DNA of 64,000 bases from Oreohelix idahoensis (lineage: Eukaryota > Mollusca > Gastropoda > Stylommatophora > Oreohelicidae): contig JAMPIV010000280.1 in NCBI GenBank assembly GCA_024509875.1, positions 282,229-346,228 of the forward strand. The letters are read 5' to 3'. Position numbers and translations under genes: made by a program. Each line of letters starts with the position of its first letter. Position 1 is the stretch's first letter. The notes beneath the pieces are model-generated. The model was not told the DNA's origin, ran no database searches, and saw only the letters and a list, made by a program, of their open reading frames with translations. Positions 18,960 to 29,783 of the stretch are shown here, piece after piece.

Positions 18960-19264
18960 GGGACCCAAAGATGCAGCAATAGAGAATGCAGTCAGCGACC
19001 CATAGCTAGACTGCTTGCGTCAGGTTCAGCAAACCAGAGCTGACCAAGACCCTACTCCACCTCCAAGTGGTGGTCCTGGAAACAGGCTGCATCACAGCAG
19101 TCTGGCTGAGAGAGTAGGGATCGAAGTGGGAAGGCAAACCCAGTCCCAAAAATGACGTGCTGAAGTCGGATGTGTCGGCCGAAAGGTGCAGATATCGCAG
19201 CTTCACTGTAAACAGACACAACGCAACCAACGTCCTGTTCAGGACGAACGAGGAAGAAGAAGAA
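18960..19264 (+). mobile_element. GAA-tailed non-autonomous insertion, 305 bp
   Basis: TSD GACATGGACGAGAT at 18946-18959 and 19265-19278 (14 bp, exact). The 3' end is GAGGAAGAAGAAGAAG. The body (CTCCACCTCCAAGTGGTGG palindrome, GGTCCTGGAAACAGGCTGC) has no second copy here. The GAA tail suggests the same retrotransposition machinery as LINE-A, but the 3' stem-loop of LINE-A is absent. Confidence 0.75.
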
Positions 19265-19371
19265 GACATGGACGAGATATGAAAGATGGGAAATGGAGGG
19301 GGCGCTGCAGATGTTCTCTGAGAGCCAAGGGGGTGGTGACACGAAAAAGTTTGGGAACCATTACTCTAGTT

Positions 19372-20588
19372 GGTAAGTCAAGTCCTCGGGTAACCCTTAA
19401 GATTACTGTGGTCACAGAACGTTAAGAAAGGAGTGTTTTTGGTTTGTTGTATGTATGTATGTACTGTATCATAGTAGAAGCAAAAAATTTTTTACTATTC
19501 TTAAATTTTAAAGTAAAAACAAATGTAAGTATTATTAAGACATTGTTATGGGCATTCTAGGCTTGAATAATTGGGCTGATATTATGTTTCATTTTCTGTA
19601 TTATATATTCATCCCTTCTGCCATCACGAAGTATCTTCTTGCTGTAATCTCATGTTTTATTTACGTAATTATTATAATGTTCGTTTCAGTGTTTCTATAA
19701 TTCACTTTGTATTCGTATTGTCTGACAGTGTTTATTTATTATTATTATCATTAGCCTGTAATTAAAGTGTTATGTTCTGACCTAACCTTGAAGGTTAACG
19801 GTTAACAGTCATAGAACGACACTGAACTGGTAGAACACTTCAGGAAACCAAGTCGCGTTTTGACGACTAAATATATTTAATACCGTTCAGCAATTTCATC
19901 ATGAATAGACAACACGAATGTTTACGTTATAGAACACTTGATAAAGTACAGTCTTATAGCCCATATTCAATCAGACATTACACGTCTGTTGCTTTTCATT
20001 TTCATTAACGATCCATAAATATTCTAACCAAATACTTGGAATCTGTATTATTCATACAGAAATATTTCTTCTGTGAATAGTTCTCATATATATCCCGAGA
20101 ATGTAAACATATGCTTACTTCAATTTTGGCTTACACAGCCAGGCTCTATCCGCCATATATATATTCTAACTGCGTTTCATATCTTACGACTTACGTTAAT
20201 AACAACAATGATTGCGGTTTATACTACCGACACATATACATAATCGGACTCAATGGTCCTTACACATTATCCATTTTAGGTTACCGGCTTTACATTACCG
20301 TAATATATTTTCCTAGTTCTACACTAGTATACACTTGAATAAGTGGTCATGCCACACATTTGAAAACACTTTGGATAAGTGGCCAAGCCACACATTTTAA
20401 ACACTGCCATTTGGCTCCACGGCCACACAAAGACTCTCGTAACTATCTCTCATGTGTCATTCATTGATATACGCGATCTATGTCATTTATTTATTCAACC
20501 AAGGTGTTCCATGGTGCAACCATCCGAATCGAGCTCAAACCCAGATGTTTGCAAACCAAGAAACAATCCTCAACAGACTTCAAATTTT
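19372..20588. other. No recognised feature
   Basis: AT-rich. GGTTAACGGTTAAC near 19793 and a loose repeat of AAGTGGYCAWGCCACACATTT at 20340-20400 were noticed. No coding or element assignment. Confidence 0.4.
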
Positions 20589-20589
20589 A

Positions 20590-21308
20590 AAAAAAGAAGT
20601 CATGATACTCAATGTGGGCAATCCTGAGCTCATACCAATAAGGAACCAGAAGCTAAAACAAACAGACACACTCACATACCTAGGATGCACAGTAACACCA
20701 GATGGCGGAACAAGCAAAGACATATCAACAACAGAATGAATAAAGCGAGAACAGCCTTTGCTAGTCTAAACAACATCTGGAAGTCTTCCTAGTACAGCAC
20801 AGACACCAATCTAAGATTATATGAAGCTGTGTACTTTCTGTGCTTCTCTGTGGTACAAAATGCTGGAGAGTAACAGAGAAGGAAATGTTGAAATTGTCCC
20901 CTTTCCACACAATCTGCTTAAGGAAAACTGAATTTTTTGGCCTAATACCATTACCAACCAAGAACTGCTTACTCAGAGCAACCAAGAGAACATGCACACC
21001 ATCATAGCTGGCAGGCGCTGGGGTTGGGTTGGTCACGTTGCAGGAGAGACCCCGATGCCATCACAAGAACAGCTATGCTACAGACTCCAGAGGGAAAGCA
21101 AAAGAGAGGCCGACCAGGGGCAGCTTGGCGCGGAGCTGTGAAGGTTGAGATGCAAGGAATGAACCTAGGCTGGGGCATTGCACGAAAGATGGCCGCCAAA
21201 CGAACAAAGTTGAAGCAGTTTGTTGTTGCCCTACAAGATGCCACCAAGCGTGATGATCACTGACTGCTTTGATAGCCGTTGGCTAAGGATCAAAGAAGAA
21301 GAAGAAAT
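20590..21308 (+). mobile_element. LINE-A 3' part, 5'-truncated, degraded
   Basis: Matches LINE-A from about 36690 (TCATGAYACTMAATGTGGGC) to the end, including CCCTACAAGATGCCACCAAG and a GATCAAAGAAGAAGAAG tail. Flanks AAATTTTAAAAAA and AAATTTAAAAAA look like an imperfect TSD. It has frameshifts and stops and is clearly older than the intact copy. Confidence 0.88.
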
Positions 21309-21479
21309 TTAAAAAATACAAAACAGATTGGCTTTCCTTGATGCACCCGCAAAATTGCAAAGCGCATAACTGACTGAATACAGATTTCAGAAGGCACAGA
21401 ATGCGCTCTGCAATCACGATGCCATATCCAATATTTAAATGTAAGTCCAAACTTCTATTACCACCCCCTTCCTCTCATA

Positions 21480-21990
21480 ACAACAGAAAACAGAATTCTG
21501 TACGTGGTTTTGGTTTTAAGGACCATCTTATTTGCACAAGGACAACTCGGTCAGTGCTCCGATCTCCTCCCTTAGATCACACAGGGAGGATCTCAGCACA
21601 GTTCATTAACTCTGTAGCACCGGTGAGGATCTCAATGTGTGTATACAGGAGACACATATTCTATAAATAGTTTTGTGGTGGGTAGGTTTCCTAATTTTTA
21701 AATTTAGCCACGGCAGCAGCTGGATGGCCTACTCTTTACGATTTCCAACTGCAGAGGGATTTTTAACGTGTGCAACTTGAACATGGGACCTCCTATTTTT
21801 TCGCCACAATCCGAGAAGGCTAGGCATCTGATCTCACTACCTAGGAGATCAGGAGTGAGTTTTACATCATTAGAAACCAGTGGTTCTGAAAAAATTGATT
21901 ATATTCTCTGTACTGGGAGTGAACCCGGTACCTTTAGAATTAGAGGCGGATGCCATACCTCTTAGCCCCTTCGACCCTAGTACTGTAAGT
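21480..21990 (-). repeat. Probable tRNA-derived SINE, reverse orientation
   Basis: On the minus strand GGGCTAAGAGGTATGGCATC and, about 35 bp later, GGTACCGGGTTCACTCCC resemble A and B boxes at the element's 5' end (about 21985-21915). The body would run left. No second copy in the window, so left border and family are uncertain. Confidence 0.45.
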
Positions 21991-22215
21991 ACACATATAC
22001 AATTTAGAAACTAAATGATTTTGCAATTAGCTGATAAATATTTTACTAATAATTAAGCATATGAAATTCTGCAATGCCTGAGGTGCCCTCGGTACCTCTC
22101 GAGGGGCAGGTATACCCATGATTGATTTATGCTAAAGTACCTGTATTTTATGACGTCATTTAATTCCCATTTAATATTTGTTTAATTTAAGCATCTAGCA
22201 GTTATTGTGCTTTAA

Positions 22216-22893
22216 CCCTTCCGTGCTGTATTCTGGATTTTCAGGAATACCCATAATGACTTTTTGTCAGATTCCCTGTATATCAGGAATGGACTACACC
22301 CATGTAAAAACTGGGGTCCACACTAAAAGTAATCAACCAATCACATTCAATTTAAGTAGTGAGTGTGGTATGTGTTTTCTGCAGCAAATGACAGCTTTTG
22401 TTAACAGTGGTAGCTGTGTTTACAGAAAATCTGACTATTTTTAGGATGAAACGTGACAGTCAAGAACCAAGTACTTCAAGTGGGAAAGCCCTAGGTCTAG
22501 GCGACTTACAGCTGCTCAGGTAATAGAAAATATATGGTTTTCAGATGACTATGAAAAGAAATTTGATGAAATGTTTCTTGAAAGTGACTTAGAATCCAGT
22601 GAGGAAGAAAATTAATTTGATAGTGATAACGAGTAGGATTTTAGCGACACTGTGATCAGTGCCAGAGGGCAAGGCCCTCTATCAGCTGGTAGTGGGTTGA
22701 TCCAAACGCTGGGCGGAATACTGGTGCTAGATTATAAGTATACCTATTATTGATGTCCTGAAATTGTATGGGTATGTGTGTACTGGTTTTCTTTTAATCG
22801 TTGTTTCTGTGACATATGTGTGTTTTTATATATTTTTGCTCTGGAACTCAGGCATAGGGGGCTGTAACTCGCAGGGGATCAATGCTGGAAAGG
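22216..22893 (+). mobile_element. piggyBac-like MITE (TTAA target), copy family 2
   Basis: TTAA at 22212-22215 and 22894-22897. Ends CCCTTCCGTGCTG (left) and CCTTTCCAGCATTG (right, reverse-complemented), the CCYTT start typical of piggyBac-type ends. Length 678 bp. Internal coding remnants at about 22488-22640 support the assignment; the catalytic domain is missing. Confidence 0.75.
22447..22640 (+). pseudogene. piggyBac-like transposase N-terminal remnant
   Basis: Opens MKRDSQEPSTSSGKA. In another frame follow RRLTAAQVIENIWFSDDYEK, FDEMFLESDLESSEEEN, a stop, and FDSDNE, stop, DFSDTV. The acidic Ser/Asp/Glu segment resembles the N-terminus of piggyBac-family transposases. A frameshift near 22490 and two stops break it, and no DDD catalytic region follows. 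Confidence 0.6.
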
Positions 22894-22897
22894 TTAA

Positions 22898-23639
22898 AGA
22901 CATGGAAACTTTATAATTAGTGGGTCAGAGGTGTGCTGTTGAATTATTATTACATAACCTCTGTTGGTTCAGCAAAACAGATAATCCAGCTAAACTTAGG
23001 AACCAAGGATGCCAGAAAATCAATGGTGTTCTTGTTTCTTAATAATAGCAACTGTGCCCCTAGAGTACATGCATGAAAAGGCAGCTTTTTTAACTCTGAG
23101 TGTAGATTTGTATTACTAAAGCTGAGTACCTGAACTGCACCTTACAGGATTAGTTTACCTGGAAGTTTCGCACCATGACAGGGCAGGAAACAGCTTACTT
23201 TATTCAGAGATTTCTAAATCCTAACTTTTCACCAACTTGGAAATTATATCAGTCTCTGCTTTCCTTGGCGGTACCCTTTCTTTTTTTTTTTTAAATTTTG
23301 ATTTTCATTATTCAGATCACATCAGTTGCTATCTATTCATCGAAGGTTGGCCACAATGAGTCTCTGACGTCTTCTGTCTCTTATCTTAATTACACTCTGT
23401 CTCTTTCCTGTCTATCTCTCAGTGTTATCATCCCATTTATAGTATTTTCTTATTGCTCATTTCTCTTCAAGTATTCCTTCTGTGACGGTTTTCAAATTGG
23501 TGTTATGTCTCATTACAAGTCTAAAATAGTTTATCTGTGTAATTTTTATCTCATTTATGAATTCTCTTTTCATTCCTATCTTTTCTATGATTTCTTTATA
23601 TGCTGTCTTCTCTTTCCACAAGGTGTGCATCATCTCTTA
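22898..23639. other. No recognised feature
   Basis: T-rich sequence. A 139-codon hydrophobic frame at 23298-23714 runs into the mariner end and looks like a composition artefact. Confidence 0.4.
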
Positions 23640-23641
23640 TA

Positions 23642-24830
23642 CGAGGCGTGTTCAAATGAAACCCGTCCCAGTGGCTTTATAACAAATATATGTAAGGTAC
23701 ATCAGCAGGAGTAGTAGAATTAAATACAGCAATTGTTATGAAGCAAGTACTCACTGGGGTTCTTTAGAAATAGTCACCATAGGTATTCAGACACTCATCC
23801 CACTGCATGGGTAGACGGCGGATGCCGTCCGAGAAAAATGACTTTGGTTGCCTATTGAACCATTTGGTCACCGAGGCCCTGACGTCTGCATCGGAGTCGA
23901 ATCGTTGTCCCTTTAGAGATTTTTTTAAGGGTCCGAACAAATGAAAGTCACATGGTGACAGATCGGGGCTGTAGGTTGGGTGTGGCAGAACTTCCCACCT
24001 TTTCCTTGCTAACGCTTCCTGCACAATGTTCGCAACATGTGGACGAGCATTGTCGTGCAACAGAATCACACCATGCGAAAGCATGCCGGGTCGTTTATTC
24101 TTGATGGCTGTATGCAGGTTGTCTAGTGTGTCTTTATATCGGATGGCATTGATGTTCAAGCCAGGATCTTTAAAGTCAACCAATAGAAGCCCTTCATGGT
24201 CAAACAATGCGGTCAGCATAACCTTACCGGCGGAAATCTGTGACTTCAATTTTTTGGGTTTTGGTGATCCGGGATGTTTCCATTGCATGCTCGCTGAAAT
24301 GCTGCACGGCTCAAAGTGGTGGCACCACGACTCATCGCCTGCCACTATGCGCAACAGAAATGCATCACCCTCCTCTTCGTAACGCAGCAGGTGGTTCAAA
24401 CTCCACCCCATGCGTTCTTCCTTATGGCGATGGCTTCTTCTGTCGCAACAATATGCACCTGACCTGGCCGCTTAAGATCTTTTGTTAACTGACGTCCTTC
24501 TCGAAACATTCGTGCCCAGTCTTTCACTATAGTCTTAGACACACTTTTGTCACCATACACTGCTTTCATTCGGCGATGAATGTCGGCTGGTCGACATCCT
24601 TCGGCTGTTAGGAACTGGATCACCGCTCGCTGATCGACCTTGGACGGATTCCGTATCACACCGGCCATTATTTTAACGGTCTGCAGCACAAACAATGAAT
24701 ACTAGGAGAATGAACACTTACACACTTGTACATGCATATGTGCTTATTACGTCAGATGTGACATCATCATGCTCCTCCTACAAATGTCCACTACGCGCAG
24801 CACGGGCGGGTTTCATTTGAACACTCCTCG
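23642..24830 (-). mobile_element. Second mariner-like transposon, nearly complete
   Basis: TA at 23640-23641 and 24831-24832. The inverted repeats read CGAGGCGTGTTCAAATGAAA and CGAGGAGTGTTCAAATGAAA, about 28 bp. 1189 bp, some 100-150 bp shorter than usual because of a transposase deletion. The family is clearly different from the mariner at 4624. Confidence 0.93.
23764..24668 (-). pseudogene. Mariner transposase (D,D34D) with deletion and frameshift
   Basis: The N-terminal part (from MAGVIRNPSKVDQR) has the helix-turn-helix AVIQFLTAEGCRPADIHRRM and ends near ATEEAIAIRKN. The C-terminal part, in another frame, has NHLLRYEEEGDAFL, VAGDESWCHHFEP (first Asp), LLHDNARPH (second) and YSPDLSPCDFHLFGPL (third, 34 residues after the second). 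It ends CLNTYGDYF. All three catalytic Asp codons remain. About 40-60 residues between the DNA-binding and catalytic parts are missing, and a frameshift lies at about 24400. Confidence 0.92.
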
Positions 24831-24832
24831 TA

Positions 24833-25097
24833 TAATCCACGTTTCAAAGACCCGAATTATTTCTTCTTAACCAGGGATGTGAGACTCACCTTCCAGGGGG
24901 GCGAGACATGTAGATATTTTAGAACGCAAATCATCATAAACAATATATTATACACAGAACTCAAATGTATTTACACAAAATAGAACACTGACAACATGAA
25001 TTAGATACCGAACCTTAGTCACATTCTGTAAATAACATTTTCTCAAAATAATAAACTTTTATCTCTTTTTAGTATTTCTAGCATGTTTTGCGAGCTT
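24833..25097. other. No recognised feature
   Basis: AT-rich, no coding signal. Confidence 0.35.
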
Positions 25098-25205
25098 GAA
25101 GATAAAGGGGTGTGATGCTTCTTAAAATGCTGTAAAGGGGTGTAAGGCTTCTTAAAGATGCTGCAAAGGGGTGTAAGGCTTATTAAGATGCTGTAAAGGG
25201 GTGTA
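25098..25205. repeat. About 36-bp minisatellite, 3 copies
   Basis: GATGCTGTAAAGGGGTGTAA GGCTTCTTAA is repeated with small changes at 25100, 25136 and 25172. Confidence 0.85.
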
Positions 25206-25904
25206 TTACTATGTGCCAACGATCTAAGAAACCTAATATATTTTAGTACCTTTCCATTTATTATTACTTGTTAAGTTGGTTTCGGTTTCTAATCTGCTTT
25301 GCTAATTATTATGGTTTTTTTGTTTTCCCAGTTGTCTGTATATCTAAACTGTTTAGTGATTTCAAATGATGTTTAATCCTGGCATTTCTTCTGTTTGAGA
25401 TTTATTTTCTGTGCAGAGGTTAAAAAGGCATGGGGATAATACACAGTCTTGTCTCACTCATTTAAAAAACCATATTAATACATACTGAGAGATTGCTGAC
25501 AGGTCTTACTGTTGCAGATTGTTCACAGTTTAGATTACTACCCAATCTTATGTATTTTAAACAAAACATATTTCTTCAAGGTATTCAGTTAGTTAAGGTT
25601 ATTTGAATCACAGAATACAGGGACACACAACGGATTTCACCCAAATACTACTTCCTTTCAGTCTGCTGTGGTCGTGAAGCGTAATGGGGAGCTACCTTTA
25701 TGTCATCCAAGTCTGTACGCCATGGACTACGGAAGGACCCGGAGATGTAGCAATAAGCAACAAGGTGGTATTTTGTTGTTGTTTTTTTTTTAACGTACAG
25801 TCTCAATGTTTGTCGCACATTATTATTATTTTTTTTTTTAATTTGAAGCAGGGTTACGGTTAGCATTAGCAACTATTTCTCTGCATCCTAAGCCTAAATT
25901 CTAA
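25206..25904. other. No firm feature; possible old LINE remnant
   Basis: GGGGATAATACACAGTCTTG TCTCACTC at 25434 resembles the reverse complement of a GVRQGC-type reverse transcriptase motif, but no longer alignment can be made. The rest is AT-rich with T runs at about 25783 and 25830. Confidence 0.3.
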
Positions 25905-26110
25905 TCACCATTTTCCTTTTCGTTCCCTGTGAGGCATGCACTACAGCTCATTTTCTTACAGGAAGCCTGCACCAAGCATTCACATGCTCCAGCAGTGGTG
26001 ACTTCTGCAGCAATATTTTTTACATGCTGAGGCTGCCAGCCTCATATTAGTCACCCTGTGGGACATGTCTGCGGGAGCAGTAGTCTCTATTCTTTCTTTG
26101 TCTCGTTAGG
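25905..26110 (-). repeat. Dispersed repeat, SINE-core-like family, copy 3
   Basis: The reverse complement matches 2165-2360 (GGTGACTAATATGAGG, CAGCATGTAAAA, GCATGTGAATGCTTGG, CAGGCTTCCTGTAAG, GCTGTAGTGC). The best-preserved pair of this family. Confidence 0.6.
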
Positions 26111-26203
26111 AACTACACACGGCTAAATCCTAATGTTAAACTGCTAACTGTAACCCAGTTACCAGTGTTTTGTTTTCTTATTTGTAAATAACACAAAGTT
26201 AAA

Positions 26204-26334
26204 GGATCCCATTACACGCCCATTGAGGCATATTGGGAATATGGTGTTAGGCCCATATTTTCTTGACCATCCGGCACACTAGGGGTGATGTGGTCAGCAT
26301 CACGCCGGCCGCCTTAACCTTCCCAGAGTTATCT
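26204..26334. mobile_element. 131-bp insertion with 20-bp flanking duplication
   Basis: GTAAATAACACAAAGTTAAA occurs at 26184-26203 and 26335-26354, exactly flanking a GC-richer piece that includes GATGTGGTCAGCATCACGCC GGCCGCCTTAACC. It behaves like a short retroposed element; the family is not identified and no second copy was seen here. Confidence 0.6.
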
Positions 26335-26364
26335 GTAAATAACACAAAGTTAAAAAGGCAAAGG

Positions 26365-26605
26365 TTGTTCCATAGCAGATACTGCCGTAGGGAAGTGAAG
26401 TGTTAGAGACTTCACCATACTAGGTACAGCATCAAGAGATGGGATGACCAGGTCCCTTCCTCGCTGCCTTTTCCTTCCCTAACTCAAAGAGTCTGGTACC
26501 CATTTACAGCTGAGCAGACTGCAGCGTGTCGATACCGTGATTCAAACACAGCACCTTTGCCACGAGAGACCAGCGCTCTAGCCACTCTTGTCAATCGGAC
26601 GCTTA
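26365..26605 (-). mobile_element. SINE-M (tRNA-derived) copy, reverse orientation
   Basis: Homologous to 27485-27735 and 53738-53965: shared TACTGCCGTAGGGAAGTGAA, TTAGAGACTTCACCATACTA, GTCCCTTCCTCGCTGCC, CTAACTCAAAGAGTC, TACCCATTTACAGC. Its 5' end (right side) reads, on the minus strand, GAGTGGCTAGAGCGCTGGTC and GCTGTGTTTGAATCACGG, which serve as degenerate A and B boxes. Confidence 0.8.
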
Positions 26606-26610
26606 TATAG

Positions 26611-27480
26611 TTACAAATCTGAAAACAATAACAGCTAATGCTGATCTTAACCCAAACCGGTCCATACCTTTTTTGAAAATAATTACTGACACACAAAAAG
26701 TCTGAATTGGGAAAGTTACAAATCGGTAGTTTGGCTACTTATTGACAGCCATTTGGACCAAATCTGGTGAGTGTCCACATATCATGTGATTACAACATTA
26801 CAGTTTATCATCATGGACTCTTGTCAAAAGATCTTGAACGCATGAAGCACATATCAATATCTTTTTTTTAATTTAATGATGAACCTCTGATGGGTTATAA
26901 TTAGGATGTATATTGTTTTCAATTCCACATAATTTGAACAACTGCCGATATGGGAAAGTGGCATCACACCTGACAAATCATTGTAAATAGAGCAAATTTT
27001 AATTACCAATTATGCTTATATGTTTTAAAAAAAAAAAAAACCCCAAACAAACAAAAACGAGATAAAACCTAATGAAAACATCAAACACAAATAATATTTA
27101 GGGGGAGGAGTACGCCTGGTGTTTCCAGTTATATATAATTGACTTTCATAGATATTTAATTGACTTTCACCTGTCAAAAGTAATACGTGTTGTAAAACAG
27201 CATCAGACGTTCACAAATCAGTACCTACCTTTCTGGACTATAGGCCTATACTTTTTGTATTAATATTCTATTAAAAATATTGTTCCTCTTGTTCTACTGA
27301 AAACCAAACTATTCTTCGTGAACTTCATTGCCTTCTCTACTTTTTAATACTTCGTGTATGATCTTGAGTAATATGTTAATTCTGTGACTCATAAGGTTAA
27401 TTATTTATACATTTTAATGTTTTTTGGTTAATGAAGAAAAATATCCTGTTTGATATCTGATGGTTTATAATTAGAAGTGT
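26611..27480. other. No recognised feature
   Basis: AT-rich with homopolymers (A run at about 27027). No repeat match or coding signal. Confidence 0.4.
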
Positions 27481-27484
27481 CTGA

Positions 27485-27735
27485 CTGACAGCGTGTTTAC
27501 AGCACTGGTCTCTCACAGCAAAGGTGCCGGGTTCGAATCACAGTACCTACATGCTCACGTCTACCAAGCTGTAAATGGGTACCTGACTCTGCTCTTTGAG
27601 TTAGGGAAGGAAAAGGCAGCGAGGAAGGGAACTGGACACCCCACCTCTCGATGCTGGACCTATAGTATGGTGAAGTTTCTAACACTTCACTCCCCTATGG
27701 CAGTATTTGCTTTGGGACTACCTTTTATACACCTA
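27485..27735 (+). mobile_element. SINE-M (tRNA-derived) copy
   Basis: Head TGACAGCGTGTTTACAGCAC TGGTCTC, then the B-box-like GGTGCCGGGTTCGAATCACA. The body has AAATGGGTACCTGACTCTGC, GTTAGGGAAGG, GGAACTGGACACCCC, TAGTATGGTGAAG and CCCTATGGCAGTATTTGC. About 250 bp. It abuts a SINE-P insertion. Confidence 0.82.
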
Positions 27736-27758
27736 TAGTATCTATTATTCCAGATAAT

Positions 27759-28120
27759 TTTTTTTTTTTTTTTTTTTCGTACGCCCGCTAATACTCGAGG
27801 CGAAATCTCAGGTTATTATTTTATGTCTAACCTGACATTGATTTTATGTGAGTATCCCTTTATTTCTTGTACAGAGACAGGTGTCCCTCGCCATTCAGGC
27901 AAATACTCGCCGACTTCGGAGGTACCCATTGCAGCTGGGTCGGCTCAGGAGCCGCCAGTCCCTGGTCGACGACACTCCTTCAAATGTCCTCGCCAGGTCT
28001 CGAGTTAATCCAGTCTAAATCCCGGTCGACGAAAAATCCTCAAATGCCGTCGCCCGGGTTTGATCCTGTATCACCCGGTCGCCAGAGCGGTGTTGTAACC
28101 ACTACACTAGCGCGGCTCCC
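27759..28120 (-). mobile_element. SINE-P (tRNA-derived, poly-A) full-length copy
   Basis: TSD ATTCCAGATAAT at 27747-27758 and 28121-28132. On the minus strand it begins GGGAGCCGCGCTAGTGTAGT GGTTACAACACC (A box TAGTGTAGTGGTTA), then CAGGATCAAACCCGGGCG near the B-box position. Two related modules (GTCGACCGGGATTTAGACTGG and GTCGACCAGGGACTGGCGG) follow, and it ends ATTAGCGGGCGTACG plus A(20). 362 bp. The poly(A) end suggests L1-like mobilisation, unlike SINE-A. Confidence 0.88.
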
Positions 28121-28132
28121 ATTCCAGATAAT

Positions 28133-29402
28133 AACTGCAGACAATTAATATATTAATACATTTATATGTAATGGTTAATTGAGGGGGTGGGGTATGGTGA
28201 GAATGCAAAGGTCTAGTGAGGTTCTAGTAACACTTACTACTACAGTAAATTCAATATTAAACCTAATACACCTTTCACACACCCCTGCAGATGTCTGCTC
28301 ATTGTATCTTCACTCTTGTCAAATTATTTTTATTGTCAAAATAGCAGGCCTAAATGAAAATTTCCAAACTGTGGGTGTGGTCCGTTTTTGTGTGTCCTAA
28401 AATTATAGATTTTTCATATTTGTTATATGTTTAGGTGTTATGGGGGGGGGGGGGGTGTTTTTGTGTATGTATGTGAAAGCCTGGAATGTCTGGATATTTA
28501 ATTTGCTCTTTATTTATTCGACATTAGAAATATGTAGGCTATTACTAGAACTTCACTTGGCTTTTACATTCCCACCATACCCTCACCAACCACTTTATAT
28601 TAATTTTTATTCTTGATAAATAGCCTACCGTTTCACTGTTAAGTGTAGGCTAGTTCTCCAGATCTGTCTATTCTTAACACCTGTTCTATAGTTATGGGTG
28701 GAATGCATGTCCGTAAATAATCTAACATTGGTAGATTCTCTGTTGTTCATCTGAATATTCACTTCTAGATAATTAAGTACGCCTACGTATTTTTGGCAGT
28801 TAGGCTACATAAGATTGATATCTTTTAGGTCATGCGGTTTGCATCCTGTTCTGTCCACGCTGCTACTCTGAAGCATAATTTTTCTTCTGTAGCCTACGTA
28901 AGCCTTCTATCATTTCCATTATTATGCAGTCAACGCATGCTGAATTTCCCCCTTCTCATTATATTTCTTTCTTTGAATACTTCCGATCTTAGAAAGTTTA
29001 GGCCTTCATTAAGTATGCCTATTAGTGATGGTCAGTCATCTAGGCCCTACTCGGATTCACTTCACACAAATCATAACATCAGTAGCTACTTTAAATACAA
29101 ATTACAAACCTTGTAGGGTAATCAAAAGTAAGATTCATACACCTCACATAAACCGTTCTGTAACACTTTCTAAGTTACCGCTGTCTTGTTTCACTGATCA
29201 ACATTGGAGAGAAAAAAAATTAGTTTATGTCATCCACAATCACTAAAACCGAATTTGTTGTTATACGGCTGAACGCAATCACTTTCTACGAACGAGACAC
29301 CTATTATCGATTTGGATTAGATCCGATCTCGTATACTTCTAAGACCGATTCCGAATCCATGCAAAAGATAGTTTAAAGATACTCGAACCCTCTTTAGAAT
29401 CG
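28133..29402. other. No recognised feature
   Basis: AT-rich non-coding sequence, with a G run of about 13 at 28441. Open frames here are short and show no family resemblance. Confidence 0.4.
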
Positions 29403-29783
29403 CTGTGCGTCAGTGTTTCTCAACCCTGATAGTAGCAACGCCCCCTTTTGACAACTAATATTTTAAAAAGCCCCCCACCCTTTTAGCAACCCCTTGCTCT
29501 TTATCGTGTATACACAAACACACATATACATATATTCCATCATACTTTTAAAAAAGCAATGCAGTTAATGAGTTATATTTTCTTATAATATAAAGAAAGA
29601 GAGAAAGCACATTTATAAAAGCGTAGTTAGGGCCTATATTAAATATGTGTTTAAGTACGGAATTATATACAACACAAGTTCATTATCCTTGAATTACAAA
29701 TTGGCGAAAAAAATGATATAAAATTAGTTCTTACAACTCTATAACTATCATAATCATATCATTTGAGTAGCGCCTAAATGACT

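Larger units (their letters stand above)
18375..19368. mobile_element. hAT-like MITE carrying two nested insertions
   Basis: The left end has CAGAGGTTCCCAAACTGG. The right end, reverse-complemented, reads TAGAGTAATGGTTCCCAAACT. About 290 bp remain after removing the LINE fragment (18475-18874) and the GAA-tailed insert (18960-19264) with their duplications. No 8-bp TSD could be recognised, so the exact borders are uncertain. Confidence 0.55.

Noticed and set aside
22447..22640. Small host gene
   Set aside because: It lies inside a TTAA-bounded element with matching inverted ends, and the frames are broken.
23298..23714. 139-codon hydrophobic frame
   Set aside because: T-rich composition and it runs through the mariner inverted repeat and TA target site, so it cannot be an ancestral gene.
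27485..27560. Free-standing tRNA gene (GGTTCGAATCA B box)
   Set aside because: No cloverleaf can be completed and the same sequence continues into a SINE body with further copies at 26365 and 53738.
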